A stretch of DNA of 34,497 nt from Clostridium arbusti SL206 (GTDB lineage Bacteria; Bacillota; Clostridia; Clostridiales; Clostridiaceae), in NCBI RefSeq assembly GCF_000246895.1, contig NZ_BAEV01000035.1, forward strand, positions 1-34,497. The letters are read 5' to 3'. The notes below the pieces were generated by a model. That model ran no database searches and was not told the origin of the DNA. It worked only from the letters and a program-made list of their open reading frames with translations. The position numbers and the translations under genes are program-made. How positions within the stretch are numbered: position 1 is the first letter of the stretch; each line of letters begins with the position of its first letter. This document shows positions 1 through 8,774 of the stretch, piece after piece.

Positions 1-177
1 ACACGTAGTATATAAGCATATTAATAAAGTTTTTATAATATACGTTTAAATATAAGGTTATTGATAAAATAATAGATACATATATTATGTAAGTATAATA
101 TTTTTAAAAGAATAGGAATAAAAAAAAGGAGTTTTAGTAATTATTATAGAATAAAATATGTAGGAAAGGTGATCAAA

Positions 178-1206
178 ATGAGTATAAGAGAGATAATTGA
201 GGAAAAGGAAAAAAAAGTAATAAATAATTGTGGAACTATCTCTGTAAATACAACAGGAAGAGAAAGAGAAGAAAAATCTGATGAAATAAGAACCTGTTTC
301 ATGGTGGACAGAGATAGGATAGTTCACAGTAAATCTTTTAGACGGTTAAAACATAAAACTCAGGTCTTTATTAAACCATTTGGTGACCATTATAGAACAA
401 GACTTACCCATACTGTTGAAGTATCACAAATTGCTAGAACTATAGGGAAGGGAATAGGTTTAAATGAAGATCTTATAGAAGCTATTTCTTTAGGGCATGA
501 TATAGGCCATGTGGCATTTGCACACAATGGAGAAGAAGTTTTAAATGAGCTTTTACCAAATGGGTTTAAGCATAATATTAATAGCATAAGAGTACTTACT
601 AAAATTGAAAATCAAGGCAAAGGATTAAATCTTACTAAGGAAGTTTTAGATGGAGTGCTTAATCATAGTGGCTTTTCAAGTAAAAAGCAAAGAGCCTTTA
701 CCTTAGAAGGTCAAGTAGTAAAATATAGTGATAAAATTGCTTATGTAAATCATGATATAGATGATTCCATAAGAGCTGGAATTCTACAAGAAGAAGAACT
801 CCCAAAGGAGTATATAGAAATTTTAGGTTCTAAGGGTGGTGCTAGAATAGATAGTTTGGTTAAGGATTGTATATATAATACTATTAAAAACATAGAAAAG
901 GGTAAAATAGAAGTAAGTTTAAGTGGTAAATTTGAAGATGCACTTTTGGGACTTAGAAGTTTTATGTTTAAAAATATATATAATGGAAGCAAACTTAAAA
1001 TTGAAAGAGAAAAAGCTAAGTTTATTCTTGAACAAGTTTTCTTTTATTTTATAAAGAATGAAAGGGAACTGCCAGAATTTTACAAAGATATAGTTAAAAA
1101 GGAAGGACTATATCAAGGAGTTGCTGATTATATATCAGGAATGAGTGATGATTACTGTCTTCTAACCTTTAATGAAAAATATGTACCAAAGCTATTAGTT
1201 TATTAA
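178..1206 (+). CDS. dgt: dGTPase-family HD-domain triphosphohydrolase
   Basis: This 342-residue protein is a deoxyguanosinetriphosphate triphosphohydrolase-like enzyme; the family hydrolyses dNTPs to deoxynucleoside plus triphosphate in the cytoplasm. The N-terminal signature [20 protein letters not shown] (about 44-63) is typical of the family. The HD-domain metal ligands are visible as H78, H107-D108 (GHDIGH) and an Asp in NHDIDD (191-196). ATG 178 is preferred over the in-frame GTG 169, because AGGAAAGGTGA lies about 6 nt upstream of the ATG and overlaps the GTG. It stands just upstream of dnaG-rpoD, an order common in clostridia, but a 171-nt gap with its own promoter separates it from dnaG. 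Substrate preference cannot be read from the sequence. Confidence 0.88.
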   Translation: MSIREIIEEKEKKVINNCGTISVNTTGREREEKSDEIRTCFMVDRDRIVHSKSFRRLKHKTQVFIKPFGDHYRTRLTHTVEVSQIARTIGKGIGLNEDLIEAISLGHDIGHVAFAHNGEEVLNELLPNGFKHNINSIRVLTKIENQGKGLNLTKEVLDGVLNHSGFSSKKQRAFTLEGQVVKYSDKIAYVNHDIDDSIRAGILQEEELPKEYIEILGSKGGARIDSLVKDCIYNTIKNIEKGKIEVSLSGKFEDALLGLRSFMFKNIYNGSKLKIEREKAKFILEQVFFYFIKNERELPEFYKDIVKKEGLYQGVADYISGMSDDYCLLTFNEKYVPKLLVY

Positions 1207-1306
1207 AATAATCAAAATAATTGGAATAATTTATAAATAAATTTGGTAGAATAAGCTGTGAATATTAAATATATAATAATAAATTTAAAAAATATTAAAA
1301 ATAAGA

Positions 1307-1332
1307 AGGAATTTTGATGTTTTTGTCGAAAT
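1307..1332 (+). promoter_or_regulatory. Sigma-H-like promoter overlapping a Spo0A box, upstream of dnaG-rpoD
   Basis: AGGAATT (1307-1313) and GAAAT (1328-1332) are separated by 14 nt, the spacing I recall for sigma-H promoters such as spoVG. The heptamer TGTCGAA (1324-1330) matches the Spo0A box exactly and overlaps the -10 region. In Bacillus subtilis the dnaG-sigA operon is known to have a sigma-H promoter, so the position makes sense. The -10 has one extra A relative to GAAT. The assignment is inferred from sequence only. Confidence 0.5.
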
Positions 1333-1377
1333 AATAGATACTTGGTGTTAAAATAATTAGTTGGGTGGAATGTTCTA

Positions 1378-3150
1378 GTGATACCTGAAGATGTTATAGA
1401 AAAAATTAAATATGAGAATGATATTGTAGATGTAATATCTGAGAAGGTTAACCTTAAGAGAACTGGCAGAAATTATATGGGACTTTGTCCCTTCCATAAT
1501 GAAAAGTCTCCTTCATTTAGTGTATCTGTAGATAAGCAGATATATAAATGTTTTGGATGTGGTGAGGCAGGAAATGTTATTACTTTTGTCATGAAAACAC
1601 GAAATTTATCTTTTATAGACGCTGTAAAAGTACTTGCGGAAAGAATTCATATGGATTTAGATTATTTAGAAAAGGGAAATAGTGAAAAGAAGAATGCTAA
1701 TGATAAACTTTTAAAACTAAACGTGGAGGCAGCAAGATTTTTCTTTTACAATTTAAATTCAAATAAAAAGGCAAAAAGCTATTTTACAGGAAGAGGTATA
1801 GCGGAATCCACAATAAGAAGTTTTGGATTAGGCTATGCATTAGATGATTGGCATGGAATAGTAAATTTTTTGAAGAAAAAGGGATATTCAGATTTAGATC
1901 TAATAAATGCTGGTTTAATAATAAAAAATGAAAAGGGAAACAAATATGATAGATTCAGGAACAGAGTTATATTTCCCGTATTTGATTATAAAGGCAAAGT
2001 TATCGGGTTTGGAGGCAGGGTTTTAGATGATTCAAAACCAAAATATTTAAATTCGCCAGAAACAGCCTTATTTAAAAAGGGAATAAACCTATATGGATTA
2101 AATTTTGCACTGAAGAAAGATAATAAAAGGACATTTATAATAGTTGAAGGCTATATGGATTGTATAACGCTTCATCAATATGGAATTACTAATGTAGTAG
2201 CATCACTTGGCACAGCACTTACGGTAAGCCAAGCAAAACTTTTAAAAAGATATGCCGATAACATAATTATATCTTATGATGCGGATACAGCAGGTCAAAC
2301 TGCAACACTTAGAGGTTTAAAAATATTAAGAGATGTTGGACTTATTGTAAAAGTATTAAAAGTACCAGAAGGAAAAGATCCTGATGAATTTGTAAGAAAT
2401 AATGGAAAAGAAGCTTTTGAAGAACTTATAAAAAATGCTATGCCTCTTATAGACTATAGAATTAAAAGGGCAGGAGATAATATTAATTTTAACAATAATG
2501 AAGAAATACCTATCTATATAAAGAGAATAGCTGATATTTTAATAGATCTTGATCCCATTGAAAAAGATGTTTATATTAAAAGAGTTTCAGAAAATACAGA
2601 TATAAAAGAACAGGCAATTTATGACCTTTTAAGTGAAGAAATGCAAAAAAATACTAATGATTTACAAACAGTGAATAATATGGATAAATATGGACAAAAA
2701 TTATACTTAGAGCCTGCTTATATTAAAGCAGAAAGATTATTGCTAAAACTTATGACTGATAATAAAGAAATCTATGAATATATTACAAATAAAGTAGAAT
2801 GCAATGATTTAAATATGGAAAGTCATAAAAAGATATTTAACTTGCTAATTGAAAATAAAGATTTAGATGTAGAAGACAGAAAAAAGATAATAGAAACTAA
2901 ATGTGACGATGCGAAGAGTTCTTCTGAATGGATAAATATCTGTGAAGAGAAATTTAATGATACTCATTGTGATATGAAGAATCTTATTGATGATTATATT
3001 GTAAATATGAAAAAATTTAAATTAGAGGAGTCAAAAAAAGAAATCATGAAGAAGATAAAATATTATGAAGCAAAGGGAATGCTTGAAGAATCTTTGCAGA
3101 TGGTAAAAGAGCTAAACGTAATTCAAGGAGAAATAAATAACTTACTATAA
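1378..3150 (+). CDS. dnaG: DNA primase DnaG
   Basis: Primase that lays RNA primers at the replication fork in partnership with the replicative helicase. The 590-residue length is normal for the family. The N-terminal zinc-binding domain shows C37, H40, C58 and C61 (CPFH...CFGC). The TOPRIM catalytic core carries the acidic signature IIVEGYMDC and the DxD motif in SYDADTAG. The C-terminal part (about 430-590) is the less conserved helicase-interaction region. The start is GTG 1378, with GGGTGG upstream. It is followed after 21 nt by rpoD, forming the classical dnaG-rpoD macromolecular synthesis operon. Expression probably comes at least in part from the sigma-H-like promoter at 1307. Confidence 0.97.
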   Translation: MIPEDVIEKIKYENDIVDVISEKVNLKRTGRNYMGLCPFHNEKSPSFSVSVDKQIYKCFGCGEAGNVITFVMKTRNLSFIDAVKVLAERIHMDLDYLEKGNSEKKNANDKLLKLNVEAARFFFYNLNSNKKAKSYFTGRGIAESTIRSFGLGYALDDWHGIVNFLKKKGYSDLDLINAGLIIKNEKGNKYDRFRNRVIFPVFDYKGKVIGFGGRVLDDSKPKYLNSPETALFKKGINLYGLNFALKKDNKRTFIIVEGYMDCITLHQYGITNVVASLGTALTVSQAKLLKRYADNIIISYDADTAGQTATLRGLKILRDVGLIVKVLKVPEGKDPDEFVRNNGKEAFEELIKNAMPLIDYRIKRAGDNINFNNNEEIPIYIKRIADILIDLDPIEKDVYIKRVSENTDIKEQAIYDLLSEEMQKNTNDLQTVNNMDKYGQKLYLEPAYIKAERLLLKLMTDNKEIYEYITNKVECNDLNMESHKKIFNLLIENKDLDVEDRKKIIETKCDDAKSSSEWINICEEKFNDTHCDMKNLIDDYIVNMKKFKLEESKKEIMKKIKYYEAKGMLEESLQMVKELNVIQGEINNLL

Positions 3151-3171
3151 AGACGAGAGGAGGATATTTCC

Positions 3172-4293
3172 ATGAAAGAAAAGAAACTAAAGGAAGTAGC
3201 GGTAAAGGATGGTAAAAAACAAGTTAGTATAAAGAGTCAAAGTGAGAAAATGGAGTTTGTAAAAAAACTGGTAGATAAAGGCAAGAAAAAAGGTAATTTA
3301 ACTTACAAAGAAATAATGGATGAATTAGAAAATATAGAGCTTAGTCCAGAACAGATTGAAAAAGTATATGAAGTTTTAGAAACAATGGGTATTGATATTG
3401 TTGGAGATATTCAAGATATAGAAGTTGAAGAGGAAGAATTAGATTTATCAGTTCCAGAAGGAATAGCTATAGATGACCCCGTTAGAATGTATCTTAAAGA
3501 AATTGGTAAAGTGCCATTATTATCACCAGATGAGGAAATTAGTCTTGCACAGAGAATAGAAGACGGAGATCAGATAGCAAAGAAGAAATTGGCAGAAGCT
3601 AATTTAAGACTTGTAGTAAGTATAGCAAAAAGGTATGTTGGAAGAGGAATGCAATTTTTAGATTTAATACAAGAGGGAAACTTAGGACTTATAAAAGCTG
3701 TGGAAAAATTTGACTACAGAAAAGGATATAAATTTAGTACCTATGCTACTTGGTGGATAAGACAGGCAATTACAAGAGCAATAGCAGATCAGGCAAGAAC
3801 TATAAGAATACCAGTACACATGGTGGAAACAATTAATAAATTGATAAGAGTTTCAAGACAACTTCTTCAAGAACTTGGAAGAGAACCGCAAGCAGAAGAA
3901 ATAGCAAAGATTATGGAGATGCCAGTAGATAAAGTAAGAGAAATAATGAAAATAGCTCAAGAACCAGTTTCTCTTGAAACACCTATTGGTGAGGAAGAAG
4001 ATAGTCATCTTGGAGATTTTATTCCAGATGATGAAGCACCAGCACCAGCAGAAGCAGCTGCATTTACAATGCTTAAAGAACAACTTATTAACGTACTTGA
4101 TACATTAACTCCTCGTGAAGAAAAAGTACTTAGATTAAGATTTGGACTTGATGATGGAAGAGCTAGAACTCTTGAAGAAGTTGGAAAAGAATTTAATGTT
4201 ACAAGAGAGCGAATAAGACAGATAGAAGCAAAAGCACTTAGAAAACTAAGACATCCAAGTAGAAGCAAAAAACTAAAAGATTATTTAGATTAG
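3172..4293 (+). CDS. rpoD: Primary sigma factor RpoD/SigA
   Basis: Housekeeping sigma factor of 373 residues that directs RNA polymerase to -35/-10 promoters. Visible regions are an N-terminal acidic region 1.1, region 1.2 ([11 protein letters not shown]), region 2 ([20 protein letters not shown], then the [14 protein letters not shown] melting segment), region 3, and region 4.2 with the helix-turn-helix ([20 protein letters not shown]). The ribosome binding site GAGAGGAGG precedes ATG 3172. The gene is cotranscribed with dnaG and ends at the terminator at 4302-4337. Region 4 is intact and nothing is unusual. Confidence 0.98.
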   Translation: MKEKKLKEVAVKDGKKQVSIKSQSEKMEFVKKLVDKGKKKGNLTYKEIMDELENIELSPEQIEKVYEVLETMGIDIVGDIQDIEVEEEELDLSVPEGIAIDDPVRMYLKEIGKVPLLSPDEEISLAQRIEDGDQIAKKKLAEANLRLVVSIAKRYVGRGMQFLDLIQEGNLGLIKAVEKFDYRKGYKFSTYATWWIRQAITRAIADQARTIRIPVHMVETINKLIRVSRQLLQELGREPQAEEIAKIMEMPVDKVREIMKIAQEPVSLETPIGEEEDSHLGDFIPDDEAPAPAEAAAFTMLKEQLINVLDTLTPREEKVLRLRFGLDDGRARTLEEVGKEFNVTRERIRQIEAKALRKLRHPSRSKKLKDYLD

Positions 4294-4301
4294 TAGGCTA
4301 T

Positions 4302-4337
4302 AAAAACTGCAATCAAGTGAATTTGACTGCAGTTTTT
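4302..4337 (+). terminator. Intrinsic terminator after rpoD
   Basis: The arms AAAAACTGCA (4302-4311) and TGCAGTTTTT (4328-4337) are perfectly complementary, extended by TCAA/TTTGA pairing inside. The T-run at the end of the right arm fits Rho-independent termination of the dnaG-rpoD transcript. The A-run in the left arm could allow function in both directions. Confidence 0.85.
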
Positions 4338-4368
4338 ATGCTATAATAATTTTTAAGAAGGTGATAGG

Positions 4369-5259
4369 ATGGAATGGTTTAAACCCTTGGACAGAAAAAA
4401 AGGCAGCCAATTTATAATCATAATAACAATTTTATGTGATATATTTATTGTTTTAGGATCAATATATTTAAATGATTATTTACTTGATATTTTTCTGAGG
4501 ACATTTTTACTTGTTTTTAATATATATCAAATTTATAATATAGCACTATTTCTTACATTAAGATATTCTATGGATAATGAAGCATTCTACATAATAACTT
4601 TATTTGGTCTCAGAAAATCTAAACTACTATTTAAGGAAATGGAAGCTTATACTAAGTCACAGGGTATTATTAATGCTGTAAGGTTAAGTGGATATGGGAA
4701 AAAGAATTTTGCCATAGGTAAATGCTTTTTTAAAAAGCTTGGATTTGTGAATATGTATGTAACTTCAAATAAAAATGTATTTTATTTAAAAGATAATGAT
4801 GAAGTGTATGGAGTTTCTCCGGAAGATTCTAAAATTTTTGAAGATAGATTGATACATATGGGAATAGGCATGGGTGAATGGTCCCCGGAAAAAACTAAAC
4901 CAGTAAGATTATATAAGGACAATCATTTCAATATACCATTAATTTTGTCAATAGTTATAATTGTGTTTTTTACATTGAGACCACTAATATTATATTATAA
5001 AGGCTTACTTCCTTCATCTATGGCATTGAGTTTTAATATAAAGTTTCAACCCACTATTATTGGTACAAGCAGGGATTTCTTATTTAAACAGATGAGTTAC
5101 AGCGCTTTTAATGCTGCAATATTATTATGCATGTATTTTGCTGCTAATTTCAGTGCAAAACATCATAAAAAGACGTCGTATAAATATTTGTATATTTCGC
5201 TAGGTATAGCAGTAATTTTTTTATTGATTCAGCAAAGAATAATATCAAAAGTTATTTAA
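4369..5259 (+). CDS. Membrane protein with a bacterial PH-like domain, function unknown
   Basis: A 296-residue protein of unknown role. Hydrophobic segments at about 14-36 and 42-65 are followed by a soluble stretch (about 66-165) that ends in a motif like those in bacterial PH domains (VFYLKDNDEVYGVSPEDSKI, 137-156). Three further membrane segments follow at about 189-210, 243-261 and 272-289. Bacterial PH-domain membrane proteins are widespread and mostly uncharacterised. ATG 4369 follows GAAGGTGATAGG. The gene stands alone between the rpoD terminator and a MITE-like repeat at 5286, so it is probably monocistronic. No partner gene suggests its job. Confidence 0.7.
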   Translation: MEWFKPLDRKKGSQFIIIITILCDIFIVLGSIYLNDYLLDIFLRTFLLVFNIYQIYNIALFLTLRYSMDNEAFYIITLFGLRKSKLLFKEMEAYTKSQGIINAVRLSGYGKKNFAIGKCFFKKLGFVNMYVTSNKNVFYLKDNDEVYGVSPEDSKIFEDRLIHMGIGMGEWSPEKTKPVRLYKDNHFNIPLILSIVIIVFFTLRPLILYYKGLLPSSMALSFNIKFQPTIIGTSRDFLFKQMSYSAFNAAILLCMYFAANFSAKHHKKTSYKYLYISLGIAVIFLLIQQRIISKVI

Positions 5260-5285
5260 AATAATTAGAACAGGGTATTCATTTA

Positions 5286-5443
5286 GGCATGTGAAAATAA
5301 ATAACAAGTCAAAGATGCGACGTATATTTTAAATTATACAAGGAAACAGGTTCCGATGATAGTGGTGCTATAAGAAGGTTCTGTTAACGTAGTATAATTC
5401 AAAATATACTAGTATACTGACTAGTTATTTATTTGAAGATGCC
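5286..5443 (+). repeat. MITE-like palindromic element, copy 1 (158 bp)
   Basis: The element begins GGCATGTGAAAATAAATAAC and ends with an imperfect inverted copy, TAGTTATTTATTTGAAGATGCC; about 22 of the outer 26 positions match. It is flanked by TTA at 5283-5285 and TTA at 5444-5446, a 3-bp target duplication. A second nested pair (GTATATTTTAAATTATAC near 5322 and GTATAATTCAAAATATAC near 5392) means that almost the whole element can fold into one long hairpin. It sits about 20 nt upstream of the trmK start, so the trmK mRNA leader may come from the element. It has no coding capacity. Related copies are at 20836-20992 (inverted) and 29516-29569. Confidence 0.85.
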
Positions 5444-5463
5444 TTATATATAGGAGTGTAAGA

Positions 5464-6156
5464 ATGGACATAAGTTATAGATTAAGATGCATTGGAGATA
5501 TGGTGGAAAAATGTAATTGTATTGCTGATATAGGTACAGATCATGCTTATTTACCTATATATTTAGTAGAAAAAGGACTTTGTAAAACTGTAATAGCTTC
5601 TGATATAAATAAGGGTCCAGTAGAAAAGGCAAAACGTAATGTTGCATTTTCACATATGGAAGATAAGATTCAGTGCAGACTAGGACCTGGGTTAACAACA
5701 ATCTCAAAAAATGAGATAGATGTTGCCATTATAGCAGGAATGGGTGGAAATTTAATAAGAGATATAATAGAAGAAAGTATGGATATTTTCAAAAATTTGC
5801 ATTATGTAATTTTACAACCAGTTCAAAATGCAGATGTACTTAGAAGATATATTTGTGAAAGTGGATATAAGATACTAGATGAAGAACTTTGCAAGGATGA
5901 AAATAAATACTATGAAATAATAAAAATTAAATATGACCATAAGCTTGAAACACTAGATGATGACATATACTATGAAGTAAGTAAAAAGTTGCTTGAAAAA
6001 AAACATCCACTTTTAAAAGAATATATCTGTTTTAAAATTAAAAAATATGATAAGATAGTAAATAGTATAGTTAATATTACTGAATTGGCTAAAGTTAGGA
6101 AAGTTCAATTAGAAAAAAGAATCATGAAACTTAAGGAGATGTTGAAATGTCTTTAA
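5464..6156 (+). CDS. trmK: tRNA (adenine-22-N1)-methyltransferase TrmK
   Basis: SAM-dependent methyltransferase that, in the TrmK family, forms m1A at position 22 of tRNA. The 230-residue length is typical. The SAM-binding motif is CIADIGTDHAYLP (about 19-31), followed by ASDINKGP (45-52) and the family signature AGMGGNLI (91-98). The C-terminal third is a coiled-coil-like helical region, as in the family. ATG 5464 follows TAGGAGTGTAAGA. It overlaps nif3 by 10 nt, indicating translational coupling, and this pairing is conserved in Firmicutes. A MITE-like repeat ends 20 nt upstream of its start and separates it from any promoter further upstream. Confidence 0.92.
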   Translation: MDISYRLRCIGDMVEKCNCIADIGTDHAYLPIYLVEKGLCKTVIASDINKGPVEKAKRNVAFSHMEDKIQCRLGPGLTTISKNEIDVAIIAGMGGNLIRDIIEESMDIFKNLHYVILQPVQNADVLRRYICESGYKILDEELCKDENKYYEIIKIKYDHKLETLDDDIYYEVSKKLLEKKHPLLKEYICFKIKKYDKIVNSIVNITELAKVRKVQLEKRIMKLKEMLKCL

Positions 6157-6962
6157 GAGTTAAAGATATTTGTTCTATTATGGAGAAGGCTGCACCTAAA
6201 AGGTTAAGTGAAAACTATGATAATGTAGGGCTTATGGTTGGAAATTTGGATAGTGACATAAGTTCTATTTTGGTTTCTTTAGATTGTACGTTAAATGTTA
6301 TTGATGAAGCTAAAAGGAAAAATTGTAATTTTATATTCACACATCATCCTTTGCTTTTTAAGAAACCATCTTCAATAACAACTGAAACTCTTCTTGGCAG
6401 TAAAATTATTAAATTAATTAAAAATGATATAAGTTTATATTCTAGTCATACTAATTTGGATTCTGTACAAGGTGGATTAAATGATATTTTAGTAAAGATT
6501 TTAGGATTTTCCAATTCAGTAGTAATAGAGCAGTCTACAGCTAGTGGATTTAATGATGGAAATTCTGGCATTGGTAGAATTGTTCGTTTAAATAAGAAAA
6601 TAACACTTGCGGAATTGTGTAAAATAGTTAAAGAAAAACTTAATCTTACCAGTATAACTTATATTGGTAAGGAAGATAAGCTTATTGAAAAAGTTGCTTT
6701 GATTAATGGTAGTGGAAGTGATTATATGGATATGAGTAGAGGCATGGGTGCAGACTGTATAATAACAGGCGATGTAACTTATCATTATGCTAGTGATTAT
6801 AATGAAATGGGTATAGCGGTTATAGATGCAGGTCACTTTGGAACAGAATGGCCTGCATTGAAAGAAGTAGCATCTAACCTTAAAAATAAAATTAATAAAT
6901 TGGGATATAACAATTCTGTATTATTATCAGAATCTACAAGAGACCCATACAAAACGAAGTAG
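6147..6962 (+). CDS. Nif3/YqfO-like dinuclear metal-binding protein (DUF34)
   Basis: A 271-residue Nif3-like protein, close to the short clostridial form without the central insertion of Bacillus YqfO. Metal-binding motifs are FTHHPLLF (H66, H67), SSHTNLDSVQGG and the C-terminal DAGHFGTEWPAL. The family often accompanies trmK. Proposed roles include GTP cyclohydrolase 1 type 2 activity and metal-homeostasis functions, none secure, so I give no gene-level function. Its ATG lies inside trmK. The last codons and the stop form the left arm of a terminator hairpin (6949-6996). Confidence 0.88.
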   Translation: MSLRVKDICSIMEKAAPKRLSENYDNVGLMVGNLDSDISSILVSLDCTLNVIDEAKRKNCNFIFTHHPLLFKKPSSITTETLLGSKIIKLIKNDISLYSSHTNLDSVQGGLNDILVKILGFSNSVVIEQSTASGFNDGNSGIGRIVRLNKKITLAELCKIVKEKLNLTSITYIGKEDKLIEKVALINGSGSDYMDMSRGMGADCIITGDVTYHYASDYNEMGIAVIDAGHFGTEWPALKEVASNLKNKINKLGYNNSVLLSESTRDPYKTK

Positions 6963-6996
6963 AAATAGTATTATAACTATTTTTACTTCGTTTTGT
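6949..6996 (+). terminator. Terminator hairpin overlapping the nif3 stop codon
   Basis: Left arm 6949-6969 and right arm 6976-6996 pair over 21 bp with a single G-U, around the 6-nt loop ATTATA. The arm includes the ACAAAACGAAGT that encodes the final nif3 codons. The 3' side ends in TTCGTTTTGTTTAT, a moderate U-tract. The A-rich left arm makes bidirectional use possible. Confidence 0.8.
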
Positions 6997-7108
6997 TTAT
7001 ATAGATAAATAATAAAATATTTAATGAATACTAATTTATTATTTAAAAAACTATAAATAAATTAGCCTTAAAAACTTATTTATTATAGATTTAGGGAGGA
7101 ATGATGGT

Positions 7109-7828
7109 ATGGGTATTTCAAAATTATTACTTCAACTTCAAGAATGTTATGGGGATATTGAAGAAGGTAAAAAGGTTTTAAATGATGGATCACATCTTTA
7201 TTTGTTAAAAAAGATGAAAAAAGAATTTGAAGAAATGAAAGATAAGTATAATGAAAAGCGCAAAGCTCTTCAAGATCTAAGAACTGAATATGCTTCAATA
7301 GGTAAAGAATTAAGAGAATTTAAGAACAAAATAGATAAAAATGAACATGATTTATATAATAACTCAGCCAATGATATGAAATCAATTAATGCACTTCAAA
7401 ATAATATTGAGACAAATAAAGAAAAATTAAGACTCCTTGAAGATAAAGCTATAGAGCTTTTAGAAGTGGAGGAGAAATTGAAAATTGATATAGGATCACT
7501 TAAAATGGACTTAATAAATGTTAAGAATAATTTTTATAACTACAAGGAAGTAACTAATGGAAAAATGCATGAGGCAAAGAATAAACTGGAAGAATCAGAG
7601 AGTAAGATAAAAGAATTAAAAGAGTTGATCCCAAAGGATGAATTAGAAGTCTTCTATAATATGCTAAAAAAAAGAAAAGTTGTAGTTGTGAAATTAAATC
7701 ATGAGGTATGTGAAGGTTGTAAAATGAAAGTATCCTCCATGACACTAGATAGTATATCTAAAGGTAAGGATATAGTTTATTGTGATAATTGTGGAAGAAT
7801 TTTAGTAGGTGATGAAGAAAAAATTTAG
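7109..7828 (+). CDS. Coiled-coil protein with C4-type zinc ribbon
   Basis: A 239-residue protein. Residues about 15-185 are highly charged and heptad-like, forming a long antiparallel coiled coil. The C-terminus is a C4 zinc ribbon with C201, C204, C225 and C228 (CEGC...CDNC). This domain organisation is found in most Gram-positive bacteria (zf-RING_7/CdsZ family, sometimes annotated as a putative nucleic-acid-binding or DksA-like protein). The family has been linked to nucleic-acid and peptidoglycan-related functions, and I cannot choose from sequence. ATG 7109 follows AGGGAGGA with 8-nt spacing. It lies immediately upstream of rnpB, an arrangement frequent in clostridia. Confidence 0.85.
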   Translation: MGISKLLLQLQECYGDIEEGKKVLNDGSHLYLLKKMKKEFEEMKDKYNEKRKALQDLRTEYASIGKELREFKNKIDKNEHDLYNNSANDMKSINALQNNIETNKEKLRLLEDKAIELLEVEEKLKIDIGSLKMDLINVKNNFYNYKEVTNGKMHEAKNKLEESESKIKELKELIPKDELEVFYNMLKKRKVVVVKLNHEVCEGCKMKVSSMTLDSISKGKDIVYCDNCGRILVGDEEKI

Positions 7829-7855
7829 CAGAAGATAAGTGAATTAAAAAAAAAG

Positions 7856-7884
7856 TTGATTTTATAAGTATAATGTGATATCAT
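7856..7884 (+). promoter_or_regulatory. Sigma-A promoter of rnpB
   Basis: TTGATT (7856-7861) and TATCAT (7879-7884) are separated by 17 nt, and the expected start is at about 7892, exactly where the mature RNase P RNA is predicted to begin. Confidence 0.6.
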
Positions 7885-7891
7885 ATTCTAT

Positions 7892-8244
7892 GCGAGTAAG
7901 CCAGACAATCGCTGCTGCTTTTGCAGGAGAGGAAAGTCCGAGCTCCATAGGGCAGGGTGCCAGGTAACTCCTGGTGGAGGCGACTCTAAGGAAAGTGCAA
8001 CAGAGATATACCGCTAAAGGTAGCTTTTAGCTATACTAGTAAGGGTGGAAAGGCGAGGTAAGAGCTCACCAGCACATTGGCAACTATGTGGCTATGTAAA
8101 CCCCATCTGGAGCAAGATCGAATAGGAAGACTTTATGGAATTGCCCGTTCCGTCTTTGGGTGTATCGCTTGAGCCTATATGGTAACAATAGGCCTAGATA
8201 GATGATTGTCTAACACAGAACTCGGCTTACAGGCGTGCTCGTCC
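7892..8244 (+). ncRNA. rnpB: RNase P RNA, bacterial class A
   Basis: Catalytic RNA of RNase P, which removes 5' leaders from tRNA precursors. The conserved core GAGGAAAGTCCGAGCTCC lies near 7928 (5' side of P4) and the matching ACAGAACTCGGCTTAC lies at 8215-8230 (3' side of P4). P1 forms between CGAGTAAGCC (7893-7902) and GGCGTGCTCG (8232-8241). The core motif AGGGCAGGGTGCCAGGTAA and the long P12-like arm ahead of AGAGCTCACCAGCA support class A. The length is about 353 nt. It is preceded by its own promoter and followed by a strong terminator. Confidence 0.97.
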
Positions 8245-8250
8245 ATAAGA

Positions 8251-8289
8251 ATTACAGATTGCTTATTTTAGCAGTCTGTAATTTTTTTA
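8251..8289 (+). terminator. Intrinsic terminator of rnpB
   Basis: ATTACAGATTGC (8251-8262) pairs with GCAGTCTGTAAT (8271-8282, one G-U) around TTATTTTA and is followed by a T-run to 8289. A classic Rho-independent terminator. Confidence 0.93.
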
Positions 8290-8297
8290 TATTTTGT

Positions 8298-8428
8298 GTT
8301 GCAAAAAAGAAACAAGATGCATACTGGCAACAAATTATTTATTATAGTATTTAATAGGAAAGTTCTTTGATATAACTGTCATTATAATATACTTTATACA
8401 ATGTAAAGGATGCAGCAATGCAACAAGT
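8298..8428. promoter_or_regulatory. Candidate activator-binding boxes upstream of the acp-lux operon
   Basis: Short motifs here recur upstream of abfD. GTTGCAAAAA (8298-8307) matches GTTGCAAAAAT found twice at 14797-14825. TGCAACAAGT (8419-8428) is the reverse complement of ACTTGTTGCA at 14811-14820. A further inverted GTTGCC-type box lies near 8325-8334. They are 60-200 nt upstream of a -24/-12 promoter, the usual range for enhancer sites of sigma-54 activators. Proposed ligand: the PAS/AAA+ regulator at 13352. Inferred from motif sharing only. Confidence 0.4.
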
Positions 8429-8477
8429 AAATTTAAGAAGCATTGCTATATCTGCTAATATCAAGGTACAAGAATAT

Positions 8478-8494
8478 TTGGTACAATAATTGCT
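8478..8494 (+). promoter_or_regulatory. Sigma-54 (-24/-12) promoter of the acp-lux operon
   Basis: TTGGTACAATAATTGCT: the GG (8480-8481) and GC (8492-8493) are separated by exactly 10 nt as required, and TTGCT is consensus. The -24 element is TGGTAC instead of TGGCAC. The predicted transcript starts at about 8505, 27 nt before the acp ATG, which also rules out an in-frame TTG start at 8490. Confidence 0.65.
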
Positions 8495-8531
8495 GTATAT
8501 ATTAAGTAAAATGTCTGGAGGTGCAAGCATT

Positions 8532-8774
8532 ATGAAAAATATAGACAAGTTAAAAAAGCTACTCATAAGTACTTTAAATATAAAAGATATAGATAAAATT
8601 ACAGACGAAATGGGACCAGATGAAATAAAGGACTGGGATTCACTAGCACATATAGAGCTTGTAGCCGGTCTTGAAGATAAATTTGAAATAAGTATTGATG
8701 TAATTGATACATCTAGGATGTACACAATTGGAGATATAAAGAAGATACTTGGAAAATATGGAGTAGAAATATGA
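8532..8774 (+). CDS. Acyl carrier protein
   Basis: An 80-residue acidic acyl/peptidyl carrier protein. The phosphopantetheine attachment site is S37 in DWDSLAHIELV. Helix II (about 37-52) has the usual hydrophobic pattern. ATG 8532 follows CTGGAGGTG. It is the first gene of a four-gene operon and overlaps the next gene, an AMP-forming ligase, by 4 nt (ATGA). It is therefore most likely a dedicated carrier for an acyl group loaded by that ligase, not the fatty-acid-synthase ACP, which normally sits among fab genes. A phosphopantetheinyl transferase is not in the window. Confidence 0.9.
   Translation: MKNIDKLKKLLISTLNIKDIDKITDEMGPDEIKDWDSLAHIELVAGLEDKFEISIDVIDTSRMYTIGDIKKILGKYGVEI

Noticed and set aside
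8490-8531. Upstream TTG start for the acyl carrier protein
   Set aside because: It lies in the sigma-54 promoter, upstream of the predicted transcription start, and ATG 8532 has a good ribosome binding site.
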